The position numbers were made by a program, and so were the translations under genes. Below, one piece after another: positions 17,819 through 26,905 of a stretch of 64,000 nt of DNA. Within the stretch, counting starts at the first letter, position 1. The number at the start of each line of letters is the position of its first letter. The stretch comes from Pseudomonas sp. SLFW. GTDB lineage: Bacteria; Pseudomonadota; Gammaproteobacteria; Pseudomonadales; Pseudomonadaceae. Under the pieces are notes generated by a model that saw only the letters and a list, made by a program, of their open reading frames with translations, had not been told where the DNA came from and made no database searches. The DNA lies in the NCBI RefSeq assembly GCF_009905615.1, contig NZ_JAAAKW010000002.1:1-64000 (forward strand). Reading direction: 5' to 3'.

Positions 17819-19201
17819 ATGCGTTGCCTGCTGTTCGCTGTCTTGTTTCTGATATCCCTTCCATCCATGGCGATAGACCGCTTTCAAGTGGAAGGCTATG
17901 TGTTGCCGAACGGTTTGCAACTGGTGCTCAAGCCTGCTGAGAAGGGGCATGTGTCGATTCGCTTGGTCGTGGGCATTGGCTTCGATGATTTCCCCTGCGC
18001 CGACAAGGAATTGCCGCATTTGCTGGAGCACTTGCTGTTTAGCGGCGTCGACGATTCCGGCGAAGGCGGGCTCGAACAGCAGATGCAGGCACTGGGCGGC
18101 GAGTGGAACGCGTTCACCAGCAACACCGACACCACCTTCGTGATCGAGGCGCCCGCGCAAAACCAGCGCAAGGTGCTTGACCTGCTGATCAGTGTGCTGA
18201 CGCACACGCAGATCACCCAAGCCAATCTGGACACGGTCAAACGCATCGTCGAGCGCGAAGACGGCGGGCATTACTCGCATTTGCAGCGCTGGCTGGACAA
18301 GCGCGACCTCGGCCACGGCGCCAGCAGTCAATTGGCGGTGGAGCTGGGCCTCAAATGCGCTGAGCGTCCGGAAGTCGATCACATCACGCTGGATCAGATC
18401 GAGTCCATCCACGACAACTGGTATGCGGCCAACAACATGACGCTGATCATCGTCGGTGACCTCGACAAGCTGCTGCCCGCCTATCTGGAGCGCACCTTCG
18501 GCCAGCTGAATGCCGTGGACCCGACCGAGCATCCGCCGCTGGCGACCATCACCGAAAAAGCCGACGCGGAGCGCACATTGGTTCGCGGGGCATTGGGCGA
18601 CGGCGCGAAGCTGCACTTGCTGTTTACCGAGCCGGACCTGGGCGACCAGCATGATGAGACCCTGGACTTGGTGAAGGCCTACCTGGACTGGGCGCTCTAC
18701 AGCGAACTGCGTCTGAAGCAGGGGTATTCGTATGGCCCATGGGCTGACCGCGAAGCCTTCGGCGATACGGGGTTTCTCAGCCTGAACGCCGATTTGGATC
18801 GGGATGACGTCGACGCGGCCGTCAGTGCTGTGCGCGGGATGCTGGAGCGGCTGCGAAAGGATGGCATGGACCCGGCGACGTTTGCCCGGTTGCAGCAGGC
18901 GGCGATTGCCAAGGAGGCGTGGGCCGCTCAAGGCAACAGCGCGTTGGCGGACTATTACTGGGGCGCGATCAACGATTACGACGACGGCCACTTCGACGAC
19001 CCGACCAAACGCCTGCGCGGCGTGAGCCTGGATTTGGCGAACAGGGCCATGCGCCAGCTGTTGGCACAGCCGGGGTATCTGCGCATCGAGGAACCGCTGG
19101 TCAGTTATGACGAGTTGTACGAGATCGGCGTCGCATTAGCGGTATTGGCCGCGCTGCTGATCGCGTGGCGCTGGCGGGTGTATAAAAAACGCCCGCTGTG
19201 A
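17819..19201 (+). CDS. M16 family metallopeptidase with C-terminal membrane anchor
   Basis: A 460-residue exported zinc peptidase. Residues 1-18 form a signal peptide, and the inverted zinc motif HLLEH (H67, E70, H71) lies in KELPHLLEHLLFSG. The C-terminus has a single hydrophobic helix (IGVALAVLAALLIAWRW) followed by basic residues, so the catalytic part is probably periplasmic and membrane-tethered. The length covers one active half and one inactive half, as in short M16B proteins. AGGAAG precedes the ATG. Substrate unknown; it follows the Na/Pi gene by 67 bases. Confidence 0.85.
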   Translation: MRCLLFAVLFLISLPSMAIDRFQVEGYVLPNGLQLVLKPAEKGHVSIRLVVGIGFDDFPCADKELPHLLEHLLFSGVDDSGEGGLEQQMQALGGEWNAFTSNTDTTFVIEAPAQNQRKVLDLLISVLTHTQITQANLDTVKRIVEREDGGHYSHLQRWLDKRDLGHGASSQLAVELGLKCAERPEVDHITLDQIESIHDNWYAANNMTLIIVGDLDKLLPAYLERTFGQLNAVDPTEHPPLATITEKADAERTLVRGALGDGAKLHLLFTEPDLGDQHDETLDLVKAYLDWALYSELRLKQGYSYGPWADREAFGDTGFLSLNADLDRDDVDAAVSAVRGMLERLRKDGMDPATFARLQQAAIAKEAWAAQGNSALADYYWGAINDYDDGHFDDPTKRLRGVSLDLANRAMRQLLAQPGYLRIEEPLVSYDELYEIGVALAVLAALLIAWRWRVYKKRPL

Positions 19202-19322
19202 GGAAGATCGTTTCTGGCCGGACGCCTAGGTGCGTTCGGCAGAATCAAAAGCAGTCAACGCTACGTCTCAGCATTGGTATCCTGCCAAGGATTTTTTTCC
19301 TACAGCCGAAGTGATCACCGAA

Positions 19323-20498
19323 ATGCCGGACCTCAACGCTCTGATGCAGAACTCCCTCGTACAGCGTGTGCTGGAGTTCATCAAACGCTATCCGGGCCTG
19401 ATCGCGCTGTTCGGGTTTTGTTCTGGGGTTGGCAGTTTCATCCTCGTTGATCGCCAGGCACGGCCCGCTAGCTGGATCGCGATCATCCTGCTGATCAGTT
19501 GGCTTTGGTTGATGGTGGAAAACAGCGCTGTCAGGCTCATCGCCAAACTCCTCAAACGCGAAATCCCTCAGCCGCTGTTGCGCTACGCCACGCAGATGAT
19601 CCATCAGGAAAGTCTGTTTTTTGTCCTGCCGTTCTTTTCCATCACCACGACCTGGAATAGCGGCCAGCTCGCGTTCACCGGGTTGCTAGCCGTGGCAGGG
19701 CTGATTTCGATCATCGATCCGCTGTATTACAAATGGCTGGCGCCCCGGCGGTGGCTGTTTCTGGCGCTGCACACCCTGACGCTGTTCGCGGCGATGCTCA
19801 CCGCGCTGCCGATCATCCTGCACCTGACCACCGCCGAGAGTTACAAACTGGCGTTGGCGACCGCCATGCTGCTGTCCATTCCGAGTCTCGCGTCGAGCTT
19901 CCCCGTCACCAACTGGAAGCGCGGTGTCGGCCTGGTGATCCTGACGCTGGCCATCGGCGGCGCGGGCTGGTTGCTGCGATCGTGGGTGCCACCGGCGACG
20001 CTGTGGATGACCGAAGTGGCCGTGAGCACTCAGTTCGACAACCAGAACCGCACCCCCGGCGAAAGCATTCAGGAAATCGGCGTCAACCAACTGCGCAGCA
20101 GCGGCCTTTACGCTTACACCTCGATCAACGCGCCTCGCGGTCTGGACGAGCGGATTTATCACGTTTGGCGCCACAACGGCGAAGAAGTGGACCGAATCGC
20201 TCTAGACATTCACGGCGGACGTAAGGAAGGCTATCGGGCGTGGACACACAAACAGAATTTCCCGCCGGACGTGCTCGGCAAATGGCAGGTGAGAGTGCTG
20301 ACAGAGGATGGCCAGATGATCGGCGTATTGCGCTTCCAGGTGACCGACACCGATCAGCCTGCGGTGACTCGCAAAAAGATCAAACCAGCAGGTTTGAAGC
20401 CCAATGCAGATACGTTGGGTTCGTCTGATTCGGATGACGACAAGGGAGATGACGATAAGCCATCATCGAGCTCGCCCGCACCGGCCAAAACCAACTAA
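19323..20498 (+). CDS. DUF5924/DUF2914 membrane protein
   Basis: A roughly 391-residue protein with six or seven membrane helices in its first 220 residues (DUF5924), then a periplasmic DUF2914-type beta domain (YHVWRHNGEEVDRIAL, GKWQVRVLTEDGQ) and an Asp/Ser/Lys-rich tail. Function is unknown. The ATG at 19323 (MPDLNALMQ) is chosen, although a GTG at 19230 is in frame; neither has a strong ribosome site. It ends eight bases before the MCE permease gene and may belong to that operon. Confidence 0.75.
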   Translation: MPDLNALMQNSLVQRVLEFIKRYPGLIALFGFCSGVGSFILVDRQARPASWIAIILLISWLWLMVENSAVRLIAKLLKREIPQPLLRYATQMIHQESLFFVLPFFSITTTWNSGQLAFTGLLAVAGLISIIDPLYYKWLAPRRWLFLALHTLTLFAAMLTALPIILHLTTAESYKLALATAMLLSIPSLASSFPVTNWKRGVGLVILTLAIGGAGWLLRSWVPPATLWMTEVAVSTQFDNQNRTPGESIQEIGVNQLRSSGLYAYTSINAPRGLDERIYHVWRHNGEEVDRIALDIHGGRKEGYRAWTHKQNFPPDVLGKWQVRVLTEDGQMIGVLRFQVTDTDQPAVTRKKIKPAGLKPNADTLGSSDSDDDKGDDDKPSSSSPAPAKTN

Positions 20499-20506
20499 GC
20501 TCGTGC

Positions 20507-21676
20507 ATGACCCCAACGACCGACCTGGTTACCCACACGCCCAAGGCACCGGGCAGCGCCGTACTGGATACTTCGACTCAACCCACGCAGCTGTGGATAG
20601 TCGGGGACTGGACGCTTGCCCACTACCACGATCTGAAGCGGCAGACCGATGCCTTGAGCGACGGTTTCAGTTCTGCGACGCACGTGGACATGAGCCGATT
20701 GGGCGCCCTCGACACAGCCGGGGCGTCGCTGCTGGTCGAGTTGCTGGGCGCGCAACGCTTGCGGCTTCTGGCGGTTCAGGCTCCCAATCTTCCAGAGTCC
20801 AGCCGCGCCCTGATGCAGACCATCCAGAGCGCCCTTCACGATTATTGCCAGCCACTGAAAGACCCGGAAGTCGCCGTCGGCACCCAACTGTTGGCACGAG
20901 TTGGTTCGGCGGTAGAGGTGCTCTGGCGCGACACGCTGCAACTGCTCGGCTTCATCGGGCTGATCCTGCAAACCTTCGTCGCGACGATGTTCCGCCCTCG
21001 ACGCTGGCGCACCACCTCGGTGATCGCCCACATCGAACAAATCGGCCTGGACGCGGCGCCCATTGTCGCGCTGCTAACGTTCATGGTCGGTGCTGTGGTG
21101 GCGTTCCTCGGTGCTACCGTTCTCAAGGCCTTCGGCGCGACGATCTTCACCGTCGATCTCATCGGCTTCTCGTTCCTGCGGGAGTTCGCGGTGCTGCTGA
21201 CGGCGATTCTGTTGGCAGGCCGCACCGCCAGCGCCTTCACGGCCCAGATCGGCTCGATGAAAGCCAACGAAGAGCTGGACGCCTTACAGACGCTGGGGCT
21301 GAGTCCTACGGAAATGCTGGTCTTGCCCCGCGTGCTTGCCTTGCTCATCTCACTGCCAATACTGACCTTTCTGGCGATGATCTGCGGCATCGTCGGCGGT
21401 GGTGTGGTGTGCGCGCTCTCGCTGGGGATTTCGCCCGCGATGTTTCTGTCGCTGATGCAGGCGGATATCGGCGTGCAGCATTTTCTGGTGGGGATCGTCA
21501 AAGCGCCGATCTTCGCTTTCTTCATTGCCGCGATTGGGTGCCTGGAAGGCTTCAAGGTCGAGGGCAGCGCGGAGTCGGTGGGCGCTCACACGACGTCAAG
21601 CGTGGTGCAGTCGATTTTCGTCGTCATCGTGCTGGACGCATTGGCGGCGATGTTCTTCATGGAGATTGGCTGGTGA
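20507..21676 (+). CDS. MlaE-family lipid ABC permease with N-terminal STAS domain
   Basis: A 389-residue protein. Residues about 25-120 are a STAS domain (WIVGDWTLAHY, HVDMSRLGALDTAGASLLVELL), which is a separate protein (MlaB) in the E. coli Mla system. Residues 140-389 are a MlaE permease with the conserved LLTAILLAGRTASAF and EELDALQTLGLSP segments. It is the inner-membrane core of an MCE transporter that moves lipids between membranes. It overlaps the ATPase gene by four bases. Confidence 0.9.
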   Translation: MTPTTDLVTHTPKAPGSAVLDTSTQPTQLWIVGDWTLAHYHDLKRQTDALSDGFSSATHVDMSRLGALDTAGASLLVELLGAQRLRLLAVQAPNLPESSRALMQTIQSALHDYCQPLKDPEVAVGTQLLARVGSAVEVLWRDTLQLLGFIGLILQTFVATMFRPRRWRTTSVIAHIEQIGLDAAPIVALLTFMVGAVVAFLGATVLKAFGATIFTVDLIGFSFLREFAVLLTAILLAGRTASAFTAQIGSMKANEELDALQTLGLSPTEMLVLPRVLALLISLPILTFLAMICGIVGGGVVCALSLGISPAMFLSLMQADIGVQHFLVGIVKAPIFAFFIAAIGCLEGFKVEGSAESVGAHTTSSVVQSIFVVIVLDALAAMFFMEIGW

Positions 21677-22479
21677 CCCGACGTTGCGTTCAACCCACCG
21701 AAGCCGTGATTCAGGTACGCGGCCTGTGCAACCGCTTCGGCCCGCAGGTGGTGCACGAAAACCTCGATCTGGACCTGTATCGCGGGGAAATCCTCGCCGT
21801 GGTGGGCGGCTCCGGCAGTGGCAAATCGGTATTGCTGCGCAGCATCGTCGGCTTGCAGCGACCGGCTGAGGGAAATGTCCGAGTATTGGGTCAGGACTTG
21901 CTGAATCTCCCGGATAAGGCGCGCTCGCAGGTTGAACGACGTTTCGGCGTGCTGTTTCAGAAAGGCGCGTTGTTTTCTTCGTTGACCATTACTGAGAACG
22001 TTGCTCTGCCGCTGATCGAGCATGCGGGGCTGAGCCGTGAAGAAGCCGAACATCTCGCCGGAATTAAAATGGCCCTGTCCGGCTTGCCGTTGTCTGCGGC
22101 GCATAAGTACCCGGCGTCGCTGTCCGGCGGGATGATCAAGCGTGCCGCGCTGGCCCGGGCGTTGGCGCTGGACCCGGACATTCTGTTTCTCGATGAACCT
22201 ACCGCCGGGCTCGATCCGATTGGCGCAGGCGCCTTCGATCAACTGATCCTGACCCTGCGTGATGCGCTGGGCTTGAGCGTGTTCATGGTCACGCACGATC
22301 TGGACACTCTCTACACCATCACCGACCGGGTCGCCGTGCTAGCCCAGAAACGGGTGCTGGTGGCCGACAACATCGACAAGGTGTCGGCCTACAAAGACGA
22401 TTGGATTCACGAATACTTCCACGGCCCGCGCGGCCGCTCGGCCTATGCAGCGGCCACCCACCCACACGAGGTCTCATGA
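21673..22479 (+). CDS. MCE-transporter ATP-binding protein (MlaF-like)
   Basis: A 268-residue ABC ATPase with Walker A GGSGSGKSV, signature LSGGMIKRAALARAL and Walker B ILFLDEPTAGLDP, all in the MlaF style (SGGM rather than SGGQ). The start is GTG at 21673, overlapping the permease stop (GTGA); a longer frame reaching back to 20404 is the shadow of the permease gene. It powers the lipid transporter with the permease and the MCE protein. Confidence 0.92.
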   Translation: MTRRCVQPTEAVIQVRGLCNRFGPQVVHENLDLDLYRGEILAVVGGSGSGKSVLLRSIVGLQRPAEGNVRVLGQDLLNLPDKARSQVERRFGVLFQKGALFSSLTITENVALPLIEHAGLSREEAEHLAGIKMALSGLPLSAAHKYPASLSGGMIKRAALARALALDPDILFLDEPTAGLDPIGAGAFDQLILTLRDALGLSVFMVTHDLDTLYTITDRVAVLAQKRVLVADNIDKVSAYKDDWIHEYFHGPRGRSAYAAATHPHEVS

Positions 22480-23417
22480 TGGAAACCCGCGCCCATCACG
22501 TTTTGATCGGCCTGTTCACGGTGATCGTGGTCGCCGCTGCGTTGCTGTTCGGCCTGTGGCTGGCCAAGTCCAGCGTAGACACGGCGTTCAAGGATTATCA
22601 GGTGGTGTTTAACGAGGCCGTCACCGGTCTGTCTCGGGGCAGCCCCGTGCAGTACAGCGGGATCAAGGTGGGTGACGTGGTCAATCTGCGGCTGGACCCG
22701 CAAGACCCGCGCCGCGTGCTGGCGCAGATTCGCGTCGCCGGAGAAACCCCGATCAAACGCGACACCTTCGCCAAACTGGCCCTCGCCGGGATCACCGGCA
22801 CGTCGATCATTCAGCTCAGCGGCGGCACGCCCCAGAGCGAACCGCTCAAGGGCGAAGACGGCAATTTGCCGGAAATCATTGCCTCGCCTTCGCCCATCTC
22901 GCGGCTGCTCAATGACAGCAACGACCTGCTCACCGGAATCAACACGCTGCTGCACAACGCCAACGAGCTCTTGTCGTCCAAGAACGTTCAGGCGCTGACC
23001 AAGACCATGGATCATCTGGAGCAGACCACGGCAGTGATTGCTGACCAGCGCGACGACATTCGTCAGACCCTCAAGCAATTGCTGGCGCTGAGTAAGCAGG
23101 CCAGCAGCACGCTGGATCAGACATCCACTGCAATGCGCAACGCCAACATTCTGTTCACGGTCGATGGCAAACAGGCCATCGCCACCGGGCAGGCGGCGAT
23201 GGTGTCGTTGCAGCAGAGCACCGATACCATCAATCAGTTGATCAAGGCGAATAAAGGGTCGGTGGATGGCGGGCTCCAGGGGCTGGGTGAACTGGGTCCG
23301 GCGATTCGCGAGCTGCGTGAAACGCTGGCCTCGCTCAAGACCATTTCCCGCAGCCTGAACGCCAACCCCAGCGGCTACCTGCTCGGTAGCGACAAGAACA
23401 AGGAGTTCGAGCCATGA
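22476..23417 (+). CDS. MCE-domain substrate-binding protein (MlaD-like)
   Basis: A 313-residue protein with one N-terminal membrane helix (LIGLFTVIVVAAALLFGLWL), one MCE domain at about residues 38-120 (GLSRGSPVQYSGIKVGDV), and a long helical tail that could form a periplasm-spanning channel as in other single-MCE proteins. Start is ATG 22476 (or 22479, directly after), overlapping the ATPase stop. It is paired with the lipoprotein gene through a second ATGA overlap. Confidence 0.92.
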   Translation: MMETRAHHVLIGLFTVIVVAAALLFGLWLAKSSVDTAFKDYQVVFNEAVTGLSRGSPVQYSGIKVGDVVNLRLDPQDPRRVLAQIRVAGETPIKRDTFAKLALAGITGTSIIQLSGGTPQSEPLKGEDGNLPEIIASPSPISRLLNDSNDLLTGINTLLHNANELLSSKNVQALTKTMDHLEQTTAVIADQRDDIRQTLKQLLALSKQASSTLDQTSTAMRNANILFTVDGKQAIATGQAAMVSLQQSTDTINQLIKANKGSVDGGLQGLGELGPAIRELRETLASLKTISRSLNANPSGYLLGSDKNKEFEP

Positions 23418-24064
23418 GGCTTGCCCGTCATTCCTTTACCCGGCTGTTGCTCGCGAGTGCGCTGATGTCCTCGGCCTTGTCGATGACGGCCTGTTCGATC
23501 CTGCCCAAACAGGAACCATCAGACGTATACCGCTTGCCCACGGCCTCGACCGCCAGCAAGGTTACGGCCCCTGTCGATTGGTCATTGCGCGTGGCGAGAC
23601 CCAAAGCCAGCGAAACGCTCGACAGTCCACGCATCGCGGTTATTCCCCAGGGCGACGTGATCAGCAGCTATAAAGGCGCGCGCTGGAGCGATCCGGCCCC
23701 TGTGCTGCTGCGCAACCGGCTGACTGATGCGTTCTATCGCGACGGCCGCGTGCAATCGATCAGCACTGACGACAGCAACCTGCAGGCGGATTTCGAGCTG
23801 GGCGGGGAGTTGCAGGCGTTTCAGAGCGAATACCGGGGCACCGCCGTCGACGTGGTGATTCGTCTGGACGCGCGGCTTGTCGATGATCATCAGCGCATCA
23901 TCGCCAGCCGCCGCTTCGAGGTGCATCAGCCGGTGACCGACAAGCCCGTCTCAGCCGTGGTAGCGGGCTTCGGGCAGGCCAGCGATGCCCTAACCGCCCA
24001 AGTGCTGCAATGGACCGTGGAGCAGGGCCAGCGGCGTTACGCTGCCGAGCCGAAGAACCAATAG
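23414..24064 (+). CDS. ABC-type transport auxiliary lipoprotein (PqiC-like)
   Basis: A 216-residue lipoprotein with signal peptide and lipobox SMTAC (C27), belonging to the PqiC/YmbA-type auxiliary lipoprotein family. It would sit in the outer membrane and receive the MCE protein. Its ATG overlaps the MCE gene stop, making this a four-gene set (permease, ATPase, MCE, lipoprotein) of Pqi/Mla hybrid type. Its last 28 bases overlap the convergent SpmA-SpmB-type gene. Confidence 0.88.
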   Translation: MRLARHSFTRLLLASALMSSALSMTACSILPKQEPSDVYRLPTASTASKVTAPVDWSLRVARPKASETLDSPRIAVIPQGDVISSYKGARWSDPAPVLLRNRLTDAFYRDGRVQSISTDDSNLQADFELGGELQAFQSEYRGTAVDVVIRLDARLVDDHQRIIASRRFEVHQPVTDKPVSAVVAGFGQASDALTAQVLQWTVEQGQRRYAAEPKNQ

Positions 24065-25275
24065 CAGACCGCGATGGCCGCGATCACACCGGACAGTTCC
24101 GCCAGCAAGGCGCAACCCACGGCGTGACGGGCGCGCTGGATACCGACCGCGCCGAAGTACACGGCCAGCACGTAGAAGGTGGTTTCCGTGCTGCCCTGAA
24201 TGGTTGCGGCCACCAGCGCCGGGAAGCTGTCCACACCTTGGGTTTTCATGGTCTCGATGAGCATGGCCCGCGCCGCGCTGCCTGAGAACGGCTTGACCAG
24301 CGCGGTGGGCAGGGCATCGACGAAACGGGTGTCCAGGCCCATCCACTGGATGGCGTGGCGGATGCCTTCCAGAATCAAGTCCAACGCTCCGGACGCACGC
24401 AACACGCCCACTGCACAGAGCATCGCCACCAGATACGGCAGCAGGTTTTTCGCCACGTCGAAGCCTTCTTTTGCGCCCTCGACGAACGTTTCGTACACCT
24501 TGACCTTGCGCAGCGCGCCGACCACCAGAAACAGCATGATGATGCCGAACAGCGTGACGTTGCCCAGGATCGACGACAGGCTCGACAGCGCCGTGGCCGA
24601 CAAACCGGCGAGGATCGCCATGAAACCGCCCAACAGCAGCGCGCCGGGAATCAGATAAGCCAGCACCACCGGGTCCCACAGACGCAGTCGCTGCATGAAC
24701 GCCACCGAGAGCAGGCCGACGAGGGTCGAAGCGCTGGTGGCCAGCAGGATCGGCAGGAAAACCATGGTCGGATCGAGCGCGCCTTGTTGGGCGCGGTACA
24801 TGAAGATGGTGACGGGGAGCAGGGTCAGGGAAGAGGCGTTGAGCACCAGAAACAGGATCTGCGCATTGCTGGCGACGGTCTGGCTGGGGTTCAGTTCCTG
24901 CAACGAGCGCATGGCCTTGAGCCCGATGGGCGTTGCCGCGTTGTCCAGACCGAGCGCATTGGCCGCAAAGTTGAGGGTGATCAGGCCCAATGCCGGATGG
25001 CCGCGAGGGACTTCGGGCATCAGACGATGAAACAGCGGCGCGAGAACTTTACCGAGCCAATCGACGATTCCCGCCTTTTCAGCGATGTTGAGAAAGCCGA
25101 GCCAGAGGGTGAGGGTGCCGAACAGCAGAACCATGACCTCGACCGAGAGCTTGGCCATCGCGAAGATGCTTTCGACCATCGCGGCGAAGATCCCGGCGTT
25201 CCCTCCCACCAGCCATTGCGCCAGCGCGGAAATGGCCGCGACCACAAAAAAACCAAGCCATAGGCCGTTCAGCAT
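24037..25275 (-). CDS. SpmA-SpmB-type nucleoside-recognition membrane protein
   Basis: A 412-residue membrane protein with two Gate-type halves. Residues 1-200 resemble SpmA (LNFAANALGLDNAATPIGLKAM), and residues 220-412 resemble SpmB (TALVKPFSGSAARAMLIE, IQGSTETTFYVLAVYFG). The two genes are separate in Bacillus and act in spore core dehydration, but Pseudomonas does not sporulate; the transported solute is unknown. It is convergent with and overlaps the lipoprotein gene. Confidence 0.85.
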   Translation of the reverse strand: MLNGLWLGFFVVAAISALAQWLVGGNAGIFAAMVESIFAMAKLSVEVMVLLFGTLTLWLGFLNIAEKAGIVDWLGKVLAPLFHRLMPEVPRGHPALGLITLNFAANALGLDNAATPIGLKAMRSLQELNPSQTVASNAQILFLVLNASSLTLLPVTIFMYRAQQGALDPTMVFLPILLATSASTLVGLLSVAFMQRLRLWDPVVLAYLIPGALLLGGFMAILAGLSATALSSLSSILGNVTLFGIIMLFLVVGALRKVKVYETFVEGAKEGFDVAKNLLPYLVAMLCAVGVLRASGALDLILEGIRHAIQWMGLDTRFVDALPTALVKPFSGSAARAMLIETMKTQGVDSFPALVAATIQGSTETTFYVLAVYFGAVGIQRARHAVGCALLAELSGVIAAIAVCYWFFGSAA

Positions 25276-25401
25276 CAGTCAATCCCCTCGCAAGATGCGA
25301 GGGATGATAGCGGCGGGGGCGCAAACAACAAACCTCTGGTTGTTTACGGATTCCTCTGGCTGCCGAGATTGCGCTTCTGCAGTGTTATCCGTTACGCGGC
25401 G

Positions 25402-26055
25402 TTATCGGGATTTGAGAAACGCCTGGTGCAGAGCCTTCAACGATTCGAAATGATACGTCGGCGCTTCGGCCGCCAGTTCTTCCCGACTGCCAAACCCATA
25501 CCCCACCGCCGCCACATCCAGCCCGTTGCGCTTGCCACCGATCAAATCATGCTTGCGGTCGCCGATCATCAAGGTCTGCTTGGGATCGAGCTTTTCCTCG
25601 TCCAGCACATGCCGGATCAACTCGACCTTGTCAGTCCTAGTGCCGTCCAGCTCGCTGCCGTAGATCAGCTTGAAGTGCCGGGCGAAGTCAAAATGGCGAG
25701 CGATCTCATGGGCGAACACCCACGGCTTGGACGTCGCGATGAACAGCGTGCGGCCTTGATCCGACAGCAGGTCGAGCAGTTCGAACACGCCATCGAACAC
25801 AAGGTTTTCGTACAGCCCGGTGACCTTGAAGCGCTCGCGGTAGAAGCCCACCGCCTCCCAGGCCTTCGCCTCGTCAAAGTCATAGGCGCGCATGAATTGC
25901 TGCAGCAGCGGCGGGCCGATGAAGTGTTCAAGCTGTGTGATGTCGGGTTCGTCGATGCCCAGTTTGCTCAAGGCGAACTGAATCGAGCGGGTAATGCCTT
26001 CGCGCGGATCGGTCAGAGTGCCGTCCAGGTCGAACAGAATATTCTGGTAATGCAT
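25402..26055 (-). CDS. HAD-family hydrolase (phosphoglycolate phosphatase-like)
   Basis: A 217-residue HAD phosphatase with motif I DLDGTLTD (nucleophile D10), a helical cap at about residues 17-85, motif II FIATSKP and motif IV MIGDRKHDLIGGKRNG. Substrate cannot be read; the Gph/PpaX-like type I cap suits a small phosphorylated metabolite. The ATG at 26055 with GAGAG upstream is chosen over an extension to 26118 that would run into the REPIN. Confidence 0.85.
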   Translation of the reverse strand: MHYQNILFDLDGTLTDPREGITRSIQFALSKLGIDEPDITQLEHFIGPPLLQQFMRAYDFDEAKAWEAVGFYRERFKVTGLYENLVFDGVFELLDLLSDQGRTLFIATSKPWVFAHEIARHFDFARHFKLIYGSELDGTRTDKVELIRHVLDEEKLDPKQTLMIGDRKHDLIGGKRNGLDVAAVGYGFGSREELAAEAPTYHFESLKALHQAFLKSR

Positions 26056-26119
26056 GTCGTCTCTCAGAAGCGTGAGGTGAATCGCTTGGTGGCGCACGAA
26101 CCCTGTGGGACCACACAAC

Positions 26120-26214
26120 CCTGTGGGAGCGAATTTATTCGCCAGAGGCCGTTACATCCGATAGATATTTTTTTGGCTGTACCGACGTATCGCGAATGAA
26201 TTCGCTCCCACAGG
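26120..26214. repeat. REPIN (GTGGGAGCGAA type)
   Basis: CCTGTGGGAGCGAATTTATTC and its inverted partner ending CGCTCCCACAGG enclose a variable middle. A second fragment CCCTGTGGGA lies just upstream at 26101-26110, perhaps the remnant of another copy. It occupies the gap between the HAD and gamma carbonic anhydrase genes. Confidence 0.9.
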
Positions 26215-26247
26215 TTAATCAGTGTTCAGGGACATTGACGTTGTCAA

Positions 26248-26793
26248 TCAAGGCTTGTCGAAACCCTCAGCCAAATGCTGATCCTTGAGCTTCACATAAT
26301 TGGTCGCGCTGTAAGGGAAGAAGGCGATTTCCTTTTCCGTCAGCGGGCGAACCTGTTTCACCGGACGGCCCACGTACAGAAAGCCGCTTTCCAGACGCTT
26401 GCCTGGCGGCACCAGACTGCCCGCACCGATGATCACCTCATCCTCCACGACAGCACCGTCCATGATGGTCGTGCCCATGCCGATCAGAATGCGGTTACCC
26501 ACCGTGCAACCATGCAACATCGCCTTGTGGCCAATGGTCACTTCATCGCCGATCAGCAGCGGAAACCCGTCCGGGTTGAACGGCCCGGCGTGGGTGATGT
26601 GCAGCACGCTGCCGTCCTGAACGCTGGTACGTGCGCCGATGCGGATGCGGTGCATGTCGCCTCGAACCACCGTCAGCGGCCAGACCGAACTGTCGGCGCC
26701 GATTTCGACATCGCCGATGACAACCGCCGAATGATCGACAAAGGCCCGTTCGCCAAGGGCTGGCGTGTGATTCTGGAACGTGCGAATGGCCAC
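26248..26793 (-). CDS. Gamma carbonic anhydrase-like hexapeptide protein
   Basis: A 181-residue left-handed beta-helix protein of the gamma-class carbonic anhydrase/PaaY/YrdA group. Probable metal ligands are H65 or H68 (VLHITH), H89 (TIGHK) and H94 (MLHGC). The start is taken as GTG at 26793 because AAGGAG lies six bases upstream; an ATG at 26814 is also in frame but lies before that ribosome site. Many YrdA-type members are inactive as anhydrases, so activity is uncertain. It is divergent from prlC. Confidence 0.88.
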   Translation of the reverse strand: MAIRTFQNHTPALGERAFVDHSAVVIGDVEIGADSSVWPLTVVRGDMHRIRIGARTSVQDGSVLHITHAGPFNPDGFPLLIGDEVTIGHKAMLHGCTVGNRILIGMGTTIMDGAVVEDEVIIGAGSLVPPGKRLESGFLYVGRPVKQVRPLTEKEIAFFPYSATNYVKLKDQHLAEGFDKP

Positions 26794-26905
26794 GATAGGC
26801 TCCTTCTCTGGCATTGATAGCAAGGCTATCCCTGTTAGATAGCTGCGGTCAGCGCCGATTGTAATTAAGATGCTCGGGTGTTTCTTCCAGCCAAGGTGCC
26901 AAACC

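Noticed and set aside
20404..21672. N-terminal extension of the MCE ATPase
   Set aside because: It is the out-of-frame shadow of the STAS-permease gene; the GTG at 21673 gives a normal-length ATPase.
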